A stretch of 64,000 nucleotides of DNA from Ureibacillus yapensis (GCF_003515775.1 NZ_QWEI01000004.1:1-64000), one strand, 5' to 3'; positions 9,544 to 18,454 are shown, counted from the stretch's first letter. The notes: generated by a model not told the origin, from the letters alone. A program made the numbers and translations.

Positions 9544-9637
9544 TGCATCTTTAGCATCTATTTATATAATAGTGCTATCCCGCCCAATATCTAATTACCG
9601 ATATTTTCCGAATATCTAAACATGAATAATCCCGTCA

Positions 9638-9693
9638 GATCAACCGTTTCCCGAAGTATTGGGGAACGGTTTTTTGCTTTTATTTCAGTTGAT
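9638..9693 (+). repeat. direct repeat copy 1 (contains a terminator)
   Basis: A 56-base segment from GATCAACCGTTTCCC to CAGTTGAT, matched by 10968-11023 at 50 of 56 bases (counted by eye). The match continues beyond the hairpin into the downstream flank, so it is a true duplication and not just two similar terminators. Confidence 0.75.
9642..9676 (+). terminator. terminator of the glyA-gcv operon
   Basis: AACCGTTTCCC / GGGGAACGGTT around an 8-base loop, followed by T6. Confidence 0.9.
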
Positions 9694-9833
9694 TTAAGAG
9701 AGATGCTCAGCCTTAGGTCCTATGATATTAGTATGTTTTTCTTTTACGCAATATAAATACCAAATTAATAGTATATTAATACAATTCTATTATTCTAATA
9801 TAGAATCTATTATTTCATCAGGAGGATTACTAA

Positions 9834-10937
9834 ATGATTAAGCGCACACTAATTGGAATCATTTCCACGATTTCGATCGCTGCCCTGTTCATGTTTATTC
9901 AAGTTCAGGACAACACGGTTCAAGGAAAGACGAAAGAAAATGAAAAACTTCAGTTTAACGAGAATGGAAAGTATAAGATTGTTCAATTTAATGACACGCA
10001 AGACGACGAAGAAATTGACCCAAGAACCATTGAACTAATGAATGCGGTGCTGGATGAGCAGCAACCCGATTTGGTAATTGTCAATGGAGATGTAATTAAT
10101 GGGGATATGGAAACAGCGGAAGAAGTAAAACAGGCAATGGACAACGTCATTCAACCAATGGAAGAGAGAGGAATTCATTGGGCCGTGACATTCGGAAACC
10201 ACGATGAAGACCATACAGAAAAAACAGGAATTGACGAAGAGGATATGCTTAATTACTACATGTCTTTCGAGCATAATGTCAATAAGGCGGATTCAAAAGA
10301 TATTACGGGAACTGGGAATGCCAATGTGGCCATAAAAAATTCCAAGGGCAATGCACCAGCCTTTAATGTTTGGCTCTTTGACAGCGGACGATATGCACCA
10401 GAGGAGATTGCCGGCCAGGATTTCGAAGGCTATCATACATGGGACTGGATTAAACAAGATCAGATTCAATGGTACACTGAAACTTCCGAGAAGCTGGAAC
10501 AAACAGCAGGTTACAAGGTCCCTTCTCTAGCATTTATGCACATCCCGCTTCCAGAGTTTGAGTACATGTGGTATGGAAGCCCTTATGGCGGGACAGAAGA
10601 GAGCCATCAACTAGCAGTAGAACGACATAACATTACAGGAGAAAGAAATGAGTGCATCTGTACTGGACCATTCAACAGTGGGCTATTTTCAGCAATGCTT
10701 GATCGCGGCGATGTAAAAGGCGTCTTCTCCGGCCACGACCATATTAATACGTTTGTTGGAAATTATTATGGCATCATGCTTGGTTACGCAGGAAGTACCG
10801 GATTTGGCACGTATGGATTGGGCGGCGAAGAAGACCACAAACTTCGCGGTGCACGCGTGTTCCATCTGGATGAAAATGCAGAAGGCGTTGTAGTAGATAC
10901 AGAAATGGTATTTGCGAAAGATTACGGAATACAGTAA
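9834..10937 (+). CDS. exported calcineurin-like metallophosphoesterase
   Basis: A 367-residue protein with a hydrophobic N-terminal segment (about residues 5-22) that fits a signal peptide or membrane anchor. Metallophosphoesterase blocks are visible in order: NDTQDD, VNGDVING (GDxx), TFGNHDED (GNHD), FMHIPLPEF and FSGHDH. The first block is normally D-x-H; here it is D-T-Q, so one metal ligand may differ. The closest architecture is the Dcr2/purple-phosphatase-like group. Substrate is unknown. It is a single-gene unit with its own terminator, bracketed by 56-base direct repeats, and the next gene is another exported phosphoesterase, which suggests phosphate scavenging. GGAGGA precedes the ATG. 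Confidence 0.82.
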   Translation: MIKRTLIGIISTISIAALFMFIQVQDNTVQGKTKENEKLQFNENGKYKIVQFNDTQDDEEIDPRTIELMNAVLDEQQPDLVIVNGDVINGDMETAEEVKQAMDNVIQPMEERGIHWAVTFGNHDEDHTEKTGIDEEDMLNYYMSFEHNVNKADSKDITGTGNANVAIKNSKGNAPAFNVWLFDSGRYAPEEIAGQDFEGYHTWDWIKQDQIQWYTETSEKLEQTAGYKVPSLAFMHIPLPEFEYMWYGSPYGGTEESHQLAVERHNITGERNECICTGPFNSGLFSAMLDRGDVKGVFSGHDHINTFVGNYYGIMLGYAGSTGFGTYGLGGEEDHKLRGARVFHLDENAEGVVVDTEMVFAKDYGIQ

Positions 10938-10967
10938 CATTGGAATCTAATCTACTGCATAACTGAT

Positions 10968-11023
10968 GATCAACCGTTTCCCGCAATAGTGGGGAACGGT
11001 TTTTTGCGTTCATTTAAGTTGAT
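10968..11023 (+). repeat. direct repeat copy 2 (contains a terminator)
   Basis: Second copy of the element at 9638-9693. The start-to-start distance is 1330 bases, exactly enclosing the phosphoesterase gene. Confidence 0.75.
10972..11006 (+). terminator. terminator of the phosphoesterase gene
   Basis: AACCGTTTCCC / GGGGAACGGTT around an 8-base loop, followed by T6. Confidence 0.9.
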
Positions 11024-11212
11024 AGCTCTATAGGCTGAAGTCCACAAACGCTTGGTTAGCCAGTCTTTCTGATACTCCTCATCCTATTTGACCATTTCTT
11101 GCTATAGGTATAAGGGCCAGTTATTATTTACAAATAGTTTATTTAGCTATAACTAAATTTTAATATCCAAAAGTTATCGTTGTATTATTAACCAATTAAG
11201 GAGATTGATAGA

Positions 11213-12817
11213 ATGGTAAAGATGAAGAAATTTATTCCTGGAGTGCTGTTGTCCTTTTCACTTTTGGGTACAACGGTTTCGGCTGCTCCGCCCGAGCATG
11301 CCAATTACAAGGAAAGATATATCCCGGTTCAATTATTGGGGATGAATGATTTTCACGGGCAGATTGATGTATACGGGAAAGTAGCAGGAAAGCCAGTTGG
11401 CGGAGCTGAATATTTGGCCGCTTATTTAGAAAAATATGAAGAAGAAGCGAAACAAAATAAAACGGAAACATTAATGGTTCACGTTGGCGATGCAATTGGG
11501 GCAAGTGCACCGACTTCGGCCTTATTGCAGGATGAACCGACCATTCAACTGTTTAATGAGCTGGGCGTGGATGTAGCAACAGTGGGAAATCATGAATTCG
11601 ATGAAGGCGTTGAAGAATTGATGCGTTTAATTGATGGTGGTGTACACGAAGCTACAGGTTATTTCGAGGGAGCCAATTTCCCATTTGTTGCAGCGAACGT
11701 GATGGATGAAAAGACTGGAGAGCCGATTCTTCCTCCATATATGATCAAAAAAGTGAACGGAATGCCGATTGGGTTTATTGGCGTGGTAACTAAGGAAACT
11801 CCAAATATTGTTGTACCTAGTGCCGTTGAAGGCCTTGAGTTTACAGATGAGGTGGAAGCAATTGATAAAGCGGTTGCAGAGCTAAAAGGTCAAGGTGTTG
11901 AATCAATCGTTGTCTTGGCTCATAATCCGGTTGTATCCAATCAAGATGGTTCAAATGCATCGGGGGATGTGGTTGAATTTGCAAACAAGGTAAATGATGA
12001 AGTGGACGTTATTTATGGCGCCCATAATCATAGTTTTGCCAATGCGGTTGTCGATGATAAGTTAATCGTGCAATCCTACTCCAATGGTACTGCTTTTTCT
12101 GATGTTGATTTGCTGATTGATCCAAAAACAAAAGACATCGTCCAAAAAGAGGCTAAGATCGTGACAACATATCATGAAGGCATCGAACCTGATGCAAAAG
12201 TGAAAGAAATGGTCGAATCCTATAAGGAAACAGTAGCTCCTTTAGTGAACGAAGTTATTGGACAAACAACTTCTCCTTTAACAAGAAATCAGGACGACAG
12301 CGGTGAATCTACGCTTGGCAATTTCACGGCTGATTCTCATCGCGCGGTAATGGGTACGGATTTTGCTTTTATGAATCCAGGCGGAATTCGTGCCGATATC
12401 GATGCTGGTGATATCACTTGGGGAGAAGTATACACGACATCACCATTTGGAAATAGTCTTGTTTCGATGGAACTGACAGGGGAACAAATCAAGGAAATTT
12501 TGGAACAACAGTGGAAAGGCAGTTATCCTCGCATGCTGCAAATTTCCGGTCTGCAATACACATGGGATCAAAACGCCCCGGTTGGTGAGCGAATTGTGGA
12601 AGTGACTGATGAAGAAGGAGCTCCGCTAAATCCTGATCAAACCTATACAGTGGCGGCAAACAATTATTTGGCAACGGGCGGAGACGGCTTCACGGTCTTT
12701 AAAGAAGGCGGAAATCCAGTGAATGGTCCACTTGATTATGAAGCGATGGTTTCATATATTAAAACTTTCAAAGAACCAATCCAGGCATCTGCTTTGGATC
12801 GAATTAATGTGCAATAA
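11213..12817 (+). CDS. secreted 5'-nucleotidase / bifunctional metallophosphatase
   Basis: A 534-residue protein of the UshA/YfkN type. A signal peptide (about residues 5-25, cut near VSA-AP) is followed by the metallophosphatase domain: LLGMNDFHGQ, VGDAIGASAP, TVGNHEFDEG, AHNP and YGAHNHSFAN. The 5'-nucleotidase C-terminal domain carries FMNPGGIRADI and ATGGDGF. It removes phosphate from extracellular nucleotides, releasing nucleosides. There is no LPXTG or S-layer anchor, so it is probably released or held loosely at the wall. AAGGAG lies 9 bases before the ATG. It is followed by its own terminator. Confidence 0.9.
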   Translation: MVKMKKFIPGVLLSFSLLGTTVSAAPPEHANYKERYIPVQLLGMNDFHGQIDVYGKVAGKPVGGAEYLAAYLEKYEEEAKQNKTETLMVHVGDAIGASAPTSALLQDEPTIQLFNELGVDVATVGNHEFDEGVEELMRLIDGGVHEATGYFEGANFPFVAANVMDEKTGEPILPPYMIKKVNGMPIGFIGVVTKETPNIVVPSAVEGLEFTDEVEAIDKAVAELKGQGVESIVVLAHNPVVSNQDGSNASGDVVEFANKVNDEVDVIYGAHNHSFANAVVDDKLIVQSYSNGTAFSDVDLLIDPKTKDIVQKEAKIVTTYHEGIEPDAKVKEMVESYKETVAPLVNEVIGQTTSPLTRNQDDSGESTLGNFTADSHRAVMGTDFAFMNPGGIRADIDAGDITWGEVYTTSPFGNSLVSMELTGEQIKEILEQQWKGSYPRMLQISGLQYTWDQNAPVGERIVEVTDEEGAPLNPDQTYTVAANNYLATGGDGFTVFKEGGNPVNGPLDYEAMVSYIKTFKEPIQASALDRINVQ

Positions 12818-12840
12818 CACACTTTTATGATTGGCTAATA

Positions 12841-12886
12841 AAAAAGCAAGTGGGGAAAAGAGCTCTTTTCCCTCCTTGCTTTTTGT
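12841..12886. terminator. bidirectional terminator
   Basis: AAAAAGCAAG-TGGGGAAAAGAGC / TCTTTTCCC-TCCTTGCTTTTT, with A and T runs on either side. It serves the nucleotidase (+) and the MBL hydrolase (-). Confidence 0.88.
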
Positions 12887-12899
12887 TGTATTTGGAATG

Positions 12900-13748
12900 T
12901 TAGCGATACCCATTCACAAAGTAACCGATAATCTCCAAATCATCTTCCGTTAAGTCACGTTGGAAATACGAGGACATCCCTGATTTGATTTTCTCGAAAT
13001 CCCCATTATATTTCTCCGTAATTTGTGCACTTGTCTTCAGCAATGAAACAAATTCTGCAAATTCATCCTTTTTCAATGGTGCTGGATGGTGGGACAGGAA
13101 ATAGATATCCGCATCGTATTGTTCGATTTTCTCCAAAAGTTTACCCATCTTTTCAATGGTATAGTGCCATTTTTCTGCGTACATATTTGCATACAGGCAA
13201 TCGCCGAGAAACAGCGCTTTTTCCTCGGGAATATAGAGAAGATTGGAATCGGAGGAATGGTCTCCGCCAGCATGTTCAATGATGCAAGTAACCCCACCAA
13301 GGTTCAGTTCGATTTTGTTTTCAAAAATGATGGTGGGATCAGCTATAATCACCTCTCGCTTATCGCCAAGCTCCAGCTTGATGGCGTCTGCACAGAATGG
13401 AATTTCAATCCCTGCTTCGACACGTTCATCCAATGCTTTGTCTTCCCATGAAAACTGTTGTATTTCCCTAACTCTTTCATAGGTCATGGAATTGGCAATT
13501 GAAGGCATATTCATTTCTTCAAGGCCAAATACATGATCCCAATGCCAATGGGTAAGAGCCAGAATATCTCCACTAATACCATGGGAGGCCAATTGCTCTT
13601 TAAATAGTTTGGCATGGCTGGAGGAATTCCCGGCATCAATCAGCAGTGTCTGATTTTCTCCTGCGACGGCAGCCAATATGGGGCGGTCGGTCTTTTGTAC
13701 GGGAGAGAGGTAGAAGAGGCGGTTGGAAAGTTTGTGTAATGTTTGCAT
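12900..13748 (-). CDS. MBL-fold metallo-hydrolase
   Basis: A 282-residue metallo-beta-lactamase-fold hydrolase. The metal motif is LTHWHWDHVFG (HxHxDH), with later ligands in EHAGGDHSSD and LFLGDC, and a final histidine in LSHHPAP. The fold hydrolyses a wide range of substrates (thioesters, lactones, phosphodiesters, antibiotics), and nothing here selects one. It is a monocistronic unit, convergent with the nucleotidase. GAAAGGAACGA precedes the ATG. Confidence 0.85.
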   Translation of the reverse strand: MQTLHKLSNRLFYLSPVQKTDRPILAAVAGENQTLLIDAGNSSSHAKLFKEQLASHGISGDILALTHWHWDHVFGLEEMNMPSIANSMTYERVREIQQFSWEDKALDERVEAGIEIPFCADAIKLELGDKREVIIADPTIIFENKIELNLGGVTCIIEHAGGDHSSDSNLLYIPEEKALFLGDCLYANMYAEKWHYTIEKMGKLLEKIEQYDADIYFLSHHPAPLKKDEFAEFVSLLKTSAQITEKYNGDFEKIKSGMSSYFQRDLTEDDLEIIGYFVNGYR

Positions 13749-13971
13749 GAATTCGTTCCTTTCAATTGTTTGTAGCGTTCATTATAGCCTACTTTACAGA
13801 GATGGCAAAATAATTCGGAGAGGATTATTAAGTTCAGATTCACATTTTCATATCGATCTGCTCACTAAGCAACTTATTGAACCGTTTGTATATCAAGATA
13901 CTTCCATGTGTATGCAACAAAAACAATATATGATGTAAAAAGTTAAATAAACTTTCAATTTTTAGAATATA

Positions 13972-13999
13972 TTGACAATAGTAGAAAATTACATATTAT
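13972..13999 (+). promoter_or_regulatory. possible sigma-A promoter of the chimeric pseudogene
   Basis: TTGACA, 16 bases, TATTAT, in very AT-rich sequence just before the ATG at 14021. It suggests that the lost gene once had a strong promoter. Confidence 0.5.
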
Positions 14000-14020
14000 A
14001 TATAGTATAGAGAATCAAAG

Positions 14021-14132
14021 ATGAACAAACTTAAAGGTTACTCCCTGCCCTTGTCCCCTGAAGGCAAAGCAAATATTTTATCAGTTCTACCATGGTATTA
14101 TTCGGGTTCTCTGTTGACAATCGAATTTATCC
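14021..14132 (+). pseudogene. N-terminal fragment of an acetoacetate decarboxylase-family protein
   Basis: The first 36 or so codons read MNKLKGYSLPLSPEGKA, then VLPWYYSGSLLTIEF, which is the start of acetoacetate decarboxylase-family (ADC) proteins (GYSLPLSPxGxS...PPWHYSGD). At about 14132 the family match stops, although the frame stays open to a TGA at 14228. The rest of the roughly 250-residue enzyme is missing. The sequence switches at this point to a different gene in another frame. Confidence 0.65.
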
Positions 14133-14450
14133 TATGTAAATGGAAAACAAGTACAGGAAGGCAATTCAGGAGAATTAACATTCCCATTCGACTATCTCAT
14201 TGCAGATATATCCCGGCTAATCACCCTTGATCCTGGAGATATCATCATCATCTTAACAGGGGCACCTGCAAATTCACGCCCGGTACAGCCTGGTGATGTG
14301 GTGGCAGTAGAAATGGAAGGATATTGTAGACTCGAAAATAATATAGTTGAAAGTGATGTTGATTTTCAGGATTTTGATGCGCAACCCGAAAATTCGGAAT
14401 ACGGACGTAATACTGCCAATGAAATTATGACAGCAGGCATCAAAATGTAG
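14133..14450 (+). pseudogene. C-terminal fragment of a fumarylacetoacetate hydrolase-family protein
   Basis: Frame 14133 reads YVNGKQVQEGNSGELTF, ITLDPGDIIIILTGAPANSR and VQPGDVVAVEMEGYCRLEN to the TAG at 14448-14450. This is the C-terminal third of an FAH-family enzyme (for example 2-keto-4-pentenoate hydratase or the HpaG/HpaE group); about 200 N-terminal residues are missing. A run of four ATC codons widens the usual GDIILTGTP motif by two isoleucines. The fragment is joined out of frame to an ADC-family start, so one deletion has fused two genes of a former catabolic operon. Confidence 0.7.
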
Positions 14451-14473
14451 CAAAAACCAAGATTCCTAATTTT

Positions 14474-14499
14474 AGTCAGATTATTCATTTAGTCTGACT
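14474..14499 (+). promoter_or_regulatory. inverted repeat before the acyl-CoA ligase gene
   Basis: Perfect 7-base arms AGTCAGA / TCTGACT with a 12-base spacer, 27 bases before the ligase start. There is no T run, so an operator or leader hairpin is more likely than a terminator. Confidence 0.4.
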
Positions 14500-14525
14500 G
14501 AAGCAATTGATAGGAGGTTAATAAA

Positions 14526-16058
14526 GTGATGATTCCTTCGATTTCTCTTTACGAAATGCTCGAAAGAACGACAAATAAATTTTCAAACCATCCTGCTGTT
14601 TCGTTTAATGGAGCTAAAATGACCTATAGTGGTTTATTGGACAATGTGAAACGATGTGCAGCGTCGCTTCAACAAATCGGAATAAAAAAGGGGGACCGCG
14701 TTGCACTGATGCTGTCAAATTGCCCGGAGTATGTCATTGCCTACTACGGAATTTTGCGTGCGGGCGGAATTGTTGTTCAAATTAACCCCCGTCTTACATC
14801 AAGAGAGCTGGGAATCATTTTGAAAGATTCAGGCAGTAAATTGATTTTTGTCCTTGATTCTGTGGCAGATATTGTTTTCTCGGTATATGACCAATGTCCG
14901 CTCGAAACGATTATTAAAGTGAATCCAATTAACCAGACAAGCAGTGAATTTCAACATTACTTACAAACTGATTCCAGCAATCTACAACCTGTACACATAA
15001 ATCCGGACGATGATCTTGCCATTTTGCAATATACAGGTGGTACAACGGGTGTTTCAAAGGGCGTTATGTTGACACATAGCAATTTAGTAGCAAATGTAAG
15101 GCAGCAAGATGAAATGTTCAAGGATTCGCTGGTACACGGTAAAGAAGTAGTGTTGGGAGTATTGCCGCTATTTCACGTATATGCAATGACAGTGGTTATG
15201 AATTTAAGCCTATTTCAGGGATCCTGTATTGTATTACTGGAAAACTTCCAGACTGATCAGGTTTTAAATGCCATAAAGGAAGAGAAAGTTACTCGGTTTG
15301 CGGGAGTTCCAACCATGTATATTGCGCTCAATAGTCATCCTGAAATTGAAAATTATGGGCTTGACCAAATAAAAGTTTTTCAATCCGGAGGGGCATCTTT
15401 GCCTGCGGAAGTGATTCGAAGTTTTGATAACCGGGCTTCTGCATATGTTTTGGAGGCCTATGGTTTGACAGAATCTTCTCCTGCAGCAATCGCATTCCCG
15501 CCTAAGCCAAACCGGAAAATTGGTTCCGTTGGGCTGCCATTGCCTTGGACAGAAGTTAAAATCATGGACATTGAAACCGGTACAACAGAATTGCCGGTCG
15601 GACATGAAGGCGAACTTATTTTGAAAGGTCCGCAAATCATGAAAGGTTATTGGGGAATGCGGGAGGAAACAGAATATGCTTTGAGAGATGGCTGGCTCTA
15701 TACCGGGGACATAGCAAAAATGGACCACGATGGTTATATCTATATTGTAGATCGGAAAAAAGACTTGATATTGGCCAGCGGTTTCAATGTTTACCCCCGG
15801 GAAATAGAAGAGGTGCTGTTTGAGCATCCAGCCATCCTGGAAGCAGCGGTTGTGGGCGTTAAAGATGACTATCGAGGTGAAAACGTAAAGGCCTATATTT
15901 TGCTGAAGGATGGCTTTGATGTCACGGAAAAGGATATCATCGATTTTTGCAAAACAAGCCTGGTTAACTATAAAGTTCCAAGAATTATTGAATTTGTGGA
16001 TGAATTGCCGAAAACGCAAGTCGGAAAAATTAGCCGTGTTGCTCTGCGAAACCGATAG
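14526..16058 (+). CDS. long-chain acyl-CoA synthetase / AMP-dependent ligase
   Basis: A 510-residue ANL-superfamily enzyme that activates a carboxylic acid with ATP and CoA. Motifs: the P-loop YTGGTTGVSKGVMLTH near residue 173, YGLTESSP, GDxxxxDxDGYxxxVDRKKD and the catalytic lysine in PKTQVGKISRVAL near the C terminus. It resembles long-chain fatty acid ligases, but aryl acids cannot be excluded given the ADC/FAH remnants just before it. AGGAGG lies 8 bases before the GTG at 14526; an ATG follows as the next codon. The start does not affect the domain content. Confidence 0.85.
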   Translation: MMIPSISLYEMLERTTNKFSNHPAVSFNGAKMTYSGLLDNVKRCAASLQQIGIKKGDRVALMLSNCPEYVIAYYGILRAGGIVVQINPRLTSRELGIILKDSGSKLIFVLDSVADIVFSVYDQCPLETIIKVNPINQTSSEFQHYLQTDSSNLQPVHINPDDDLAILQYTGGTTGVSKGVMLTHSNLVANVRQQDEMFKDSLVHGKEVVLGVLPLFHVYAMTVVMNLSLFQGSCIVLLENFQTDQVLNAIKEEKVTRFAGVPTMYIALNSHPEIENYGLDQIKVFQSGGASLPAEVIRSFDNRASAYVLEAYGLTESSPAAIAFPPKPNRKIGSVGLPLPWTEVKIMDIETGTTELPVGHEGELILKGPQIMKGYWGMREETEYALRDGWLYTGDIAKMDHDGYIYIVDRKKDLILASGFNVYPREIEEVLFEHPAILEAAVVGVKDDYRGENVKAYILLKDGFDVTEKDIIDFCKTSLVNYKVPRIIEFVDELPKTQVGKISRVALRNR

Positions 16059-16277
16059 TGAATCACATGAGAAGATTAATTTAATAAACTAAGAGGCGGA
16101 TAATGAGGGTTGTGACGAATACAGGCAACCAAATTGGAATGCTGATTAACAATGTTGAAATTAAAAAAAGAGCAAATCTATTAAATTAAAGATCCAGGCC
16201 GTTTTCAAGAAGAAGGGGAACCGCTTTTTATATCATAGGAGACATTTTGGGGCAATCCCTCATCAGTATTACACTAA
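16059..16277. other. intergenic region with one tiny ORF
   Basis: A 28-codon frame at 16103-16189 starts MRVVTNTGNQIGML behind AAGAGGCGG. It is too short to judge and may be a remnant of a lost gene of the cluster. No terminator is clear. Confidence 0.25.
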
Positions 16278-16295
16278 TAAATGGCCAATCATTTG
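16278..16295 (+). promoter_or_regulatory. possible FadR-type operator before the acyl-CoA dehydrogenase
   Basis: TAAATGGCCAATCATTTG agrees with the Bacillus FadR palindrome TGAATGANTANTCATTCA at 11 of 16 defined positions. It lies about 40 bases before the start codon, where a repressor would block the promoter. The match is by eye. Confidence 0.35.
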
Positions 16296-16333
16296 TATAA
16301 ATCTATAGATTAGTAGAAAAAGGGTGAAGTTTG

Positions 16334-18094
16334 ATGAGAGTACAAGGGATAGCCAATGAGGCTGGTGGAAGTTTTATATTGGAAAATGCAGACGATGCCA
16401 TTTTTACACCTGAAGATATAACGGTAGATCAGCAAATGATTGTTGATATAGCCAGAAACTTCGTTTTGAGAGAATTGATTCCGGCAGAAGAGAAGCTTGA
16501 GAAATTGGATTATAATCTAACGAAAAGTCTAATTCAAAAAGCCGGAGAACTTGGATTGCTTGGTGTGGATTTTCCGGAACAATACGGAGGGCTTAATCTA
16601 GATAAAGTAACTAGTACTTTTGTGAATGAACAGTTTGGCAGAACCTCTTCGTTTCTTTATTCCATTGGAACACAAACCGGGATTGGTTCGCTGCCAATTG
16701 TTTATTTCGGAACACATGAACAAAAAGAAAAGTATTTACCGGATATTGTGGCCGGCGATAAACTCTGTGCTTACTGCCTGACAGAGCCTTCTTCCGGCTC
16801 CGATGCACTAGGCGCAAAAACAACTGCTTTCCTGTCCGATGACGGGACGCATTATATTTTAAATGGTTCTAAAGTGTTTATTACAAATGGCGGGATAGCG
16901 GATATCTTTATCGTTTATGCCAAAATAGAGGGAAAGCATTTTAGCGCTTTCATTGTGGAACGGAACACGCCGGGCTTTACAGTTGGTCAGGAGGAGAAAA
17001 AAATGGGGCTAAAGGCTTCCTCCACTTGTTCGCTTTTCTTTGATAACGTTCGAGTGCCGGCAGAAAATTTGCTTGGGGAAATCGGAAAAGGCCATCAAAT
17101 AGCGTTCAATATCTTAAACCTCGGACGCCATAAACTACCAACCAACTGTCTGGGAAGCGCCAAGGAAATACTTGCTTTAAGTGCCAAGTATGCAAATGAG
17201 CGTCACCAATTTGGTACTGCTATCGCCAGTTTCCCTCTGATTGGCAAAAAGCTGGCGGAAATGAACATTTTGATTTACGCACTGGAAACGATGGTATACC
17301 GGTTGGCGGGCCAATTTGATCAAGCGATGAATGACACTGACCATTCAGATAGCCAGCCAACTACTGGATCTGTAGCTGCTTCTATTGCGGAATATGCCAT
17401 TGAATGTTCCATCGTTAAAGTATTTGGTACAGAAGTCTTGGATCAAATTGTCGATGAAGGTGTGCAAATTCACGGCGGCTATGGATACACACAAGACTAT
17501 AAAATAGAACGGATGTATCGTGATGCGAGAATCACCCGTATCTTTGAGGGCACAAATGAAATCAATCGTTTGTTGCTGGCGGGAACGCTGATCAAAAAGG
17601 GGAATAAGGGACAACTTCCATTGTTTGAAAATATGGAAGTATTTAAAGAGGAAATTGAGCATCAAGCGTTTACTCAGGCTTTGGAACAAGAAACTTATTT
17701 GGAAACCATGGCAAAGAGAATCTTCTCGCTGATTGGTGGATTGGCAATCGACCAATACGGTAAGAGCATCGAAAAAGAACAAGAGGTTTTGGCCAATTTA
17801 GCGGACTTATTAATTCAAATTTATGCAATCAATGGTGTATTGCTTCGTACAAAGAAACTGGTAAATAATATCGGGGAAGAAAAAGCGATAAATGCAATTA
17901 GAATGACTCAGGTATTCGTTCAGGAAAGTTTCGAAAAAATAGAAAGTACCGCCAAGGAAGCGCTAGCCTCTATGGACTTGGAAGAAGAAATCCAACAGCT
18001 AATGAAATTGACAGCTCAAATTCCTGTCAATGTTAAAACACTGAAGCGGCAGATTGCTGAACGAGTTTCGCATGCTGAAAAGTATATTGTTTAA
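16334..18094 (+). CDS. acyl-CoA dehydrogenase (FadE-like, long form)
   Basis: A 586-residue flavoprotein that makes trans-2-enoyl-CoA and passes electrons to ETF. The three acyl-CoA dehydrogenase domains occupy about residues 30-420, with YCLTEPSSGSDA, GIQ-type FAD contacts and the catalytic glutamate in RIFEGTNEINR. A C-terminal extension of about 160 residues makes it longer than standard 380-residue enzymes, as in B. subtilis FadE. GGGTGAAG supports the ATG at 16334 rather than the TTG just before it. The usual partners (FadN, FadA) are absent, and only a broken enoyl-CoA hydratase follows. Confidence 0.9.
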   Translation: MRVQGIANEAGGSFILENADDAIFTPEDITVDQQMIVDIARNFVLRELIPAEEKLEKLDYNLTKSLIQKAGELGLLGVDFPEQYGGLNLDKVTSTFVNEQFGRTSSFLYSIGTQTGIGSLPIVYFGTHEQKEKYLPDIVAGDKLCAYCLTEPSSGSDALGAKTTAFLSDDGTHYILNGSKVFITNGGIADIFIVYAKIEGKHFSAFIVERNTPGFTVGQEEKKMGLKASSTCSLFFDNVRVPAENLLGEIGKGHQIAFNILNLGRHKLPTNCLGSAKEILALSAKYANERHQFGTAIASFPLIGKKLAEMNILIYALETMVYRLAGQFDQAMNDTDHSDSQPTTGSVAASIAEYAIECSIVKVFGTEVLDQIVDEGVQIHGGYGYTQDYKIERMYRDARITRIFEGTNEINRLLLAGTLIKKGNKGQLPLFENMEVFKEEIEHQAFTQALEQETYLETMAKRIFSLIGGLAIDQYGKSIEKEQEVLANLADLLIQIYAINGVLLRTKKLVNNIGEEKAINAIRMTQVFVQESFEKIESTAKEALASMDLEEEIQQLMKLTAQIPVNVKTLKRQIAERVSHAEKYIV

Positions 18095-18100
18095 ATCTAA

Positions 18101-18409
18101 TATGAATTACTTGAATTTTTAAAAATGTTTGATGCCAATCGTGCCCAAGAATTAGGGATTGTAAATAAAATAGTTCCTATTGAAAAGTTGCTTGAGACAG
18201 CAAAAGAATGGGCAAGGAAACTTGCAGAAAAACCACCGATTGCCCTGCAAATGTTGAAGCTTGCCGTAAATGCGGGAAGAAATACAGACATCGAGTCGGG
18301 GTTGGTAATCGAAGCAACCTGCTTTAACACTGCTTTTTCAACTGAAGATCGGAAAGAGGGATTACAGGCATTCCTGGAAAAGAGGAAACCGGTATTTGAA
18401 GGGAAGTAA
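18101..18409 (+). pseudogene. truncated enoyl-CoA hydratase (C-terminal third)
   Basis: From MFDANRAQELGIVNKIVP to LEKRKPVFEGK, this matches the C-terminal 90 residues of crotonase-family enzymes, normally about 258 residues long. The N-terminal two thirds, including the oxyanion hole, are gone. The fragment is in the same frame as the acyl-CoA dehydrogenase and begins 6 bases after its stop, so a deletion has brought the two together. It has no ribosome binding site of its own. Confidence 0.8.
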
Positions 18410-18454
18410 GTAATTGCTGTTTTAATGGGTATTTCATTTTCCTAATTCATGAAA

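Noticed and set aside
13723-13938. Plus-strand frame of 71 codons before the chimeric pseudogene
   Set aside because: It begins inside the promoter and leader of the minus-strand MBL gene and has no ribosome binding site. Its tail looks slightly protein-like but could not be assigned.
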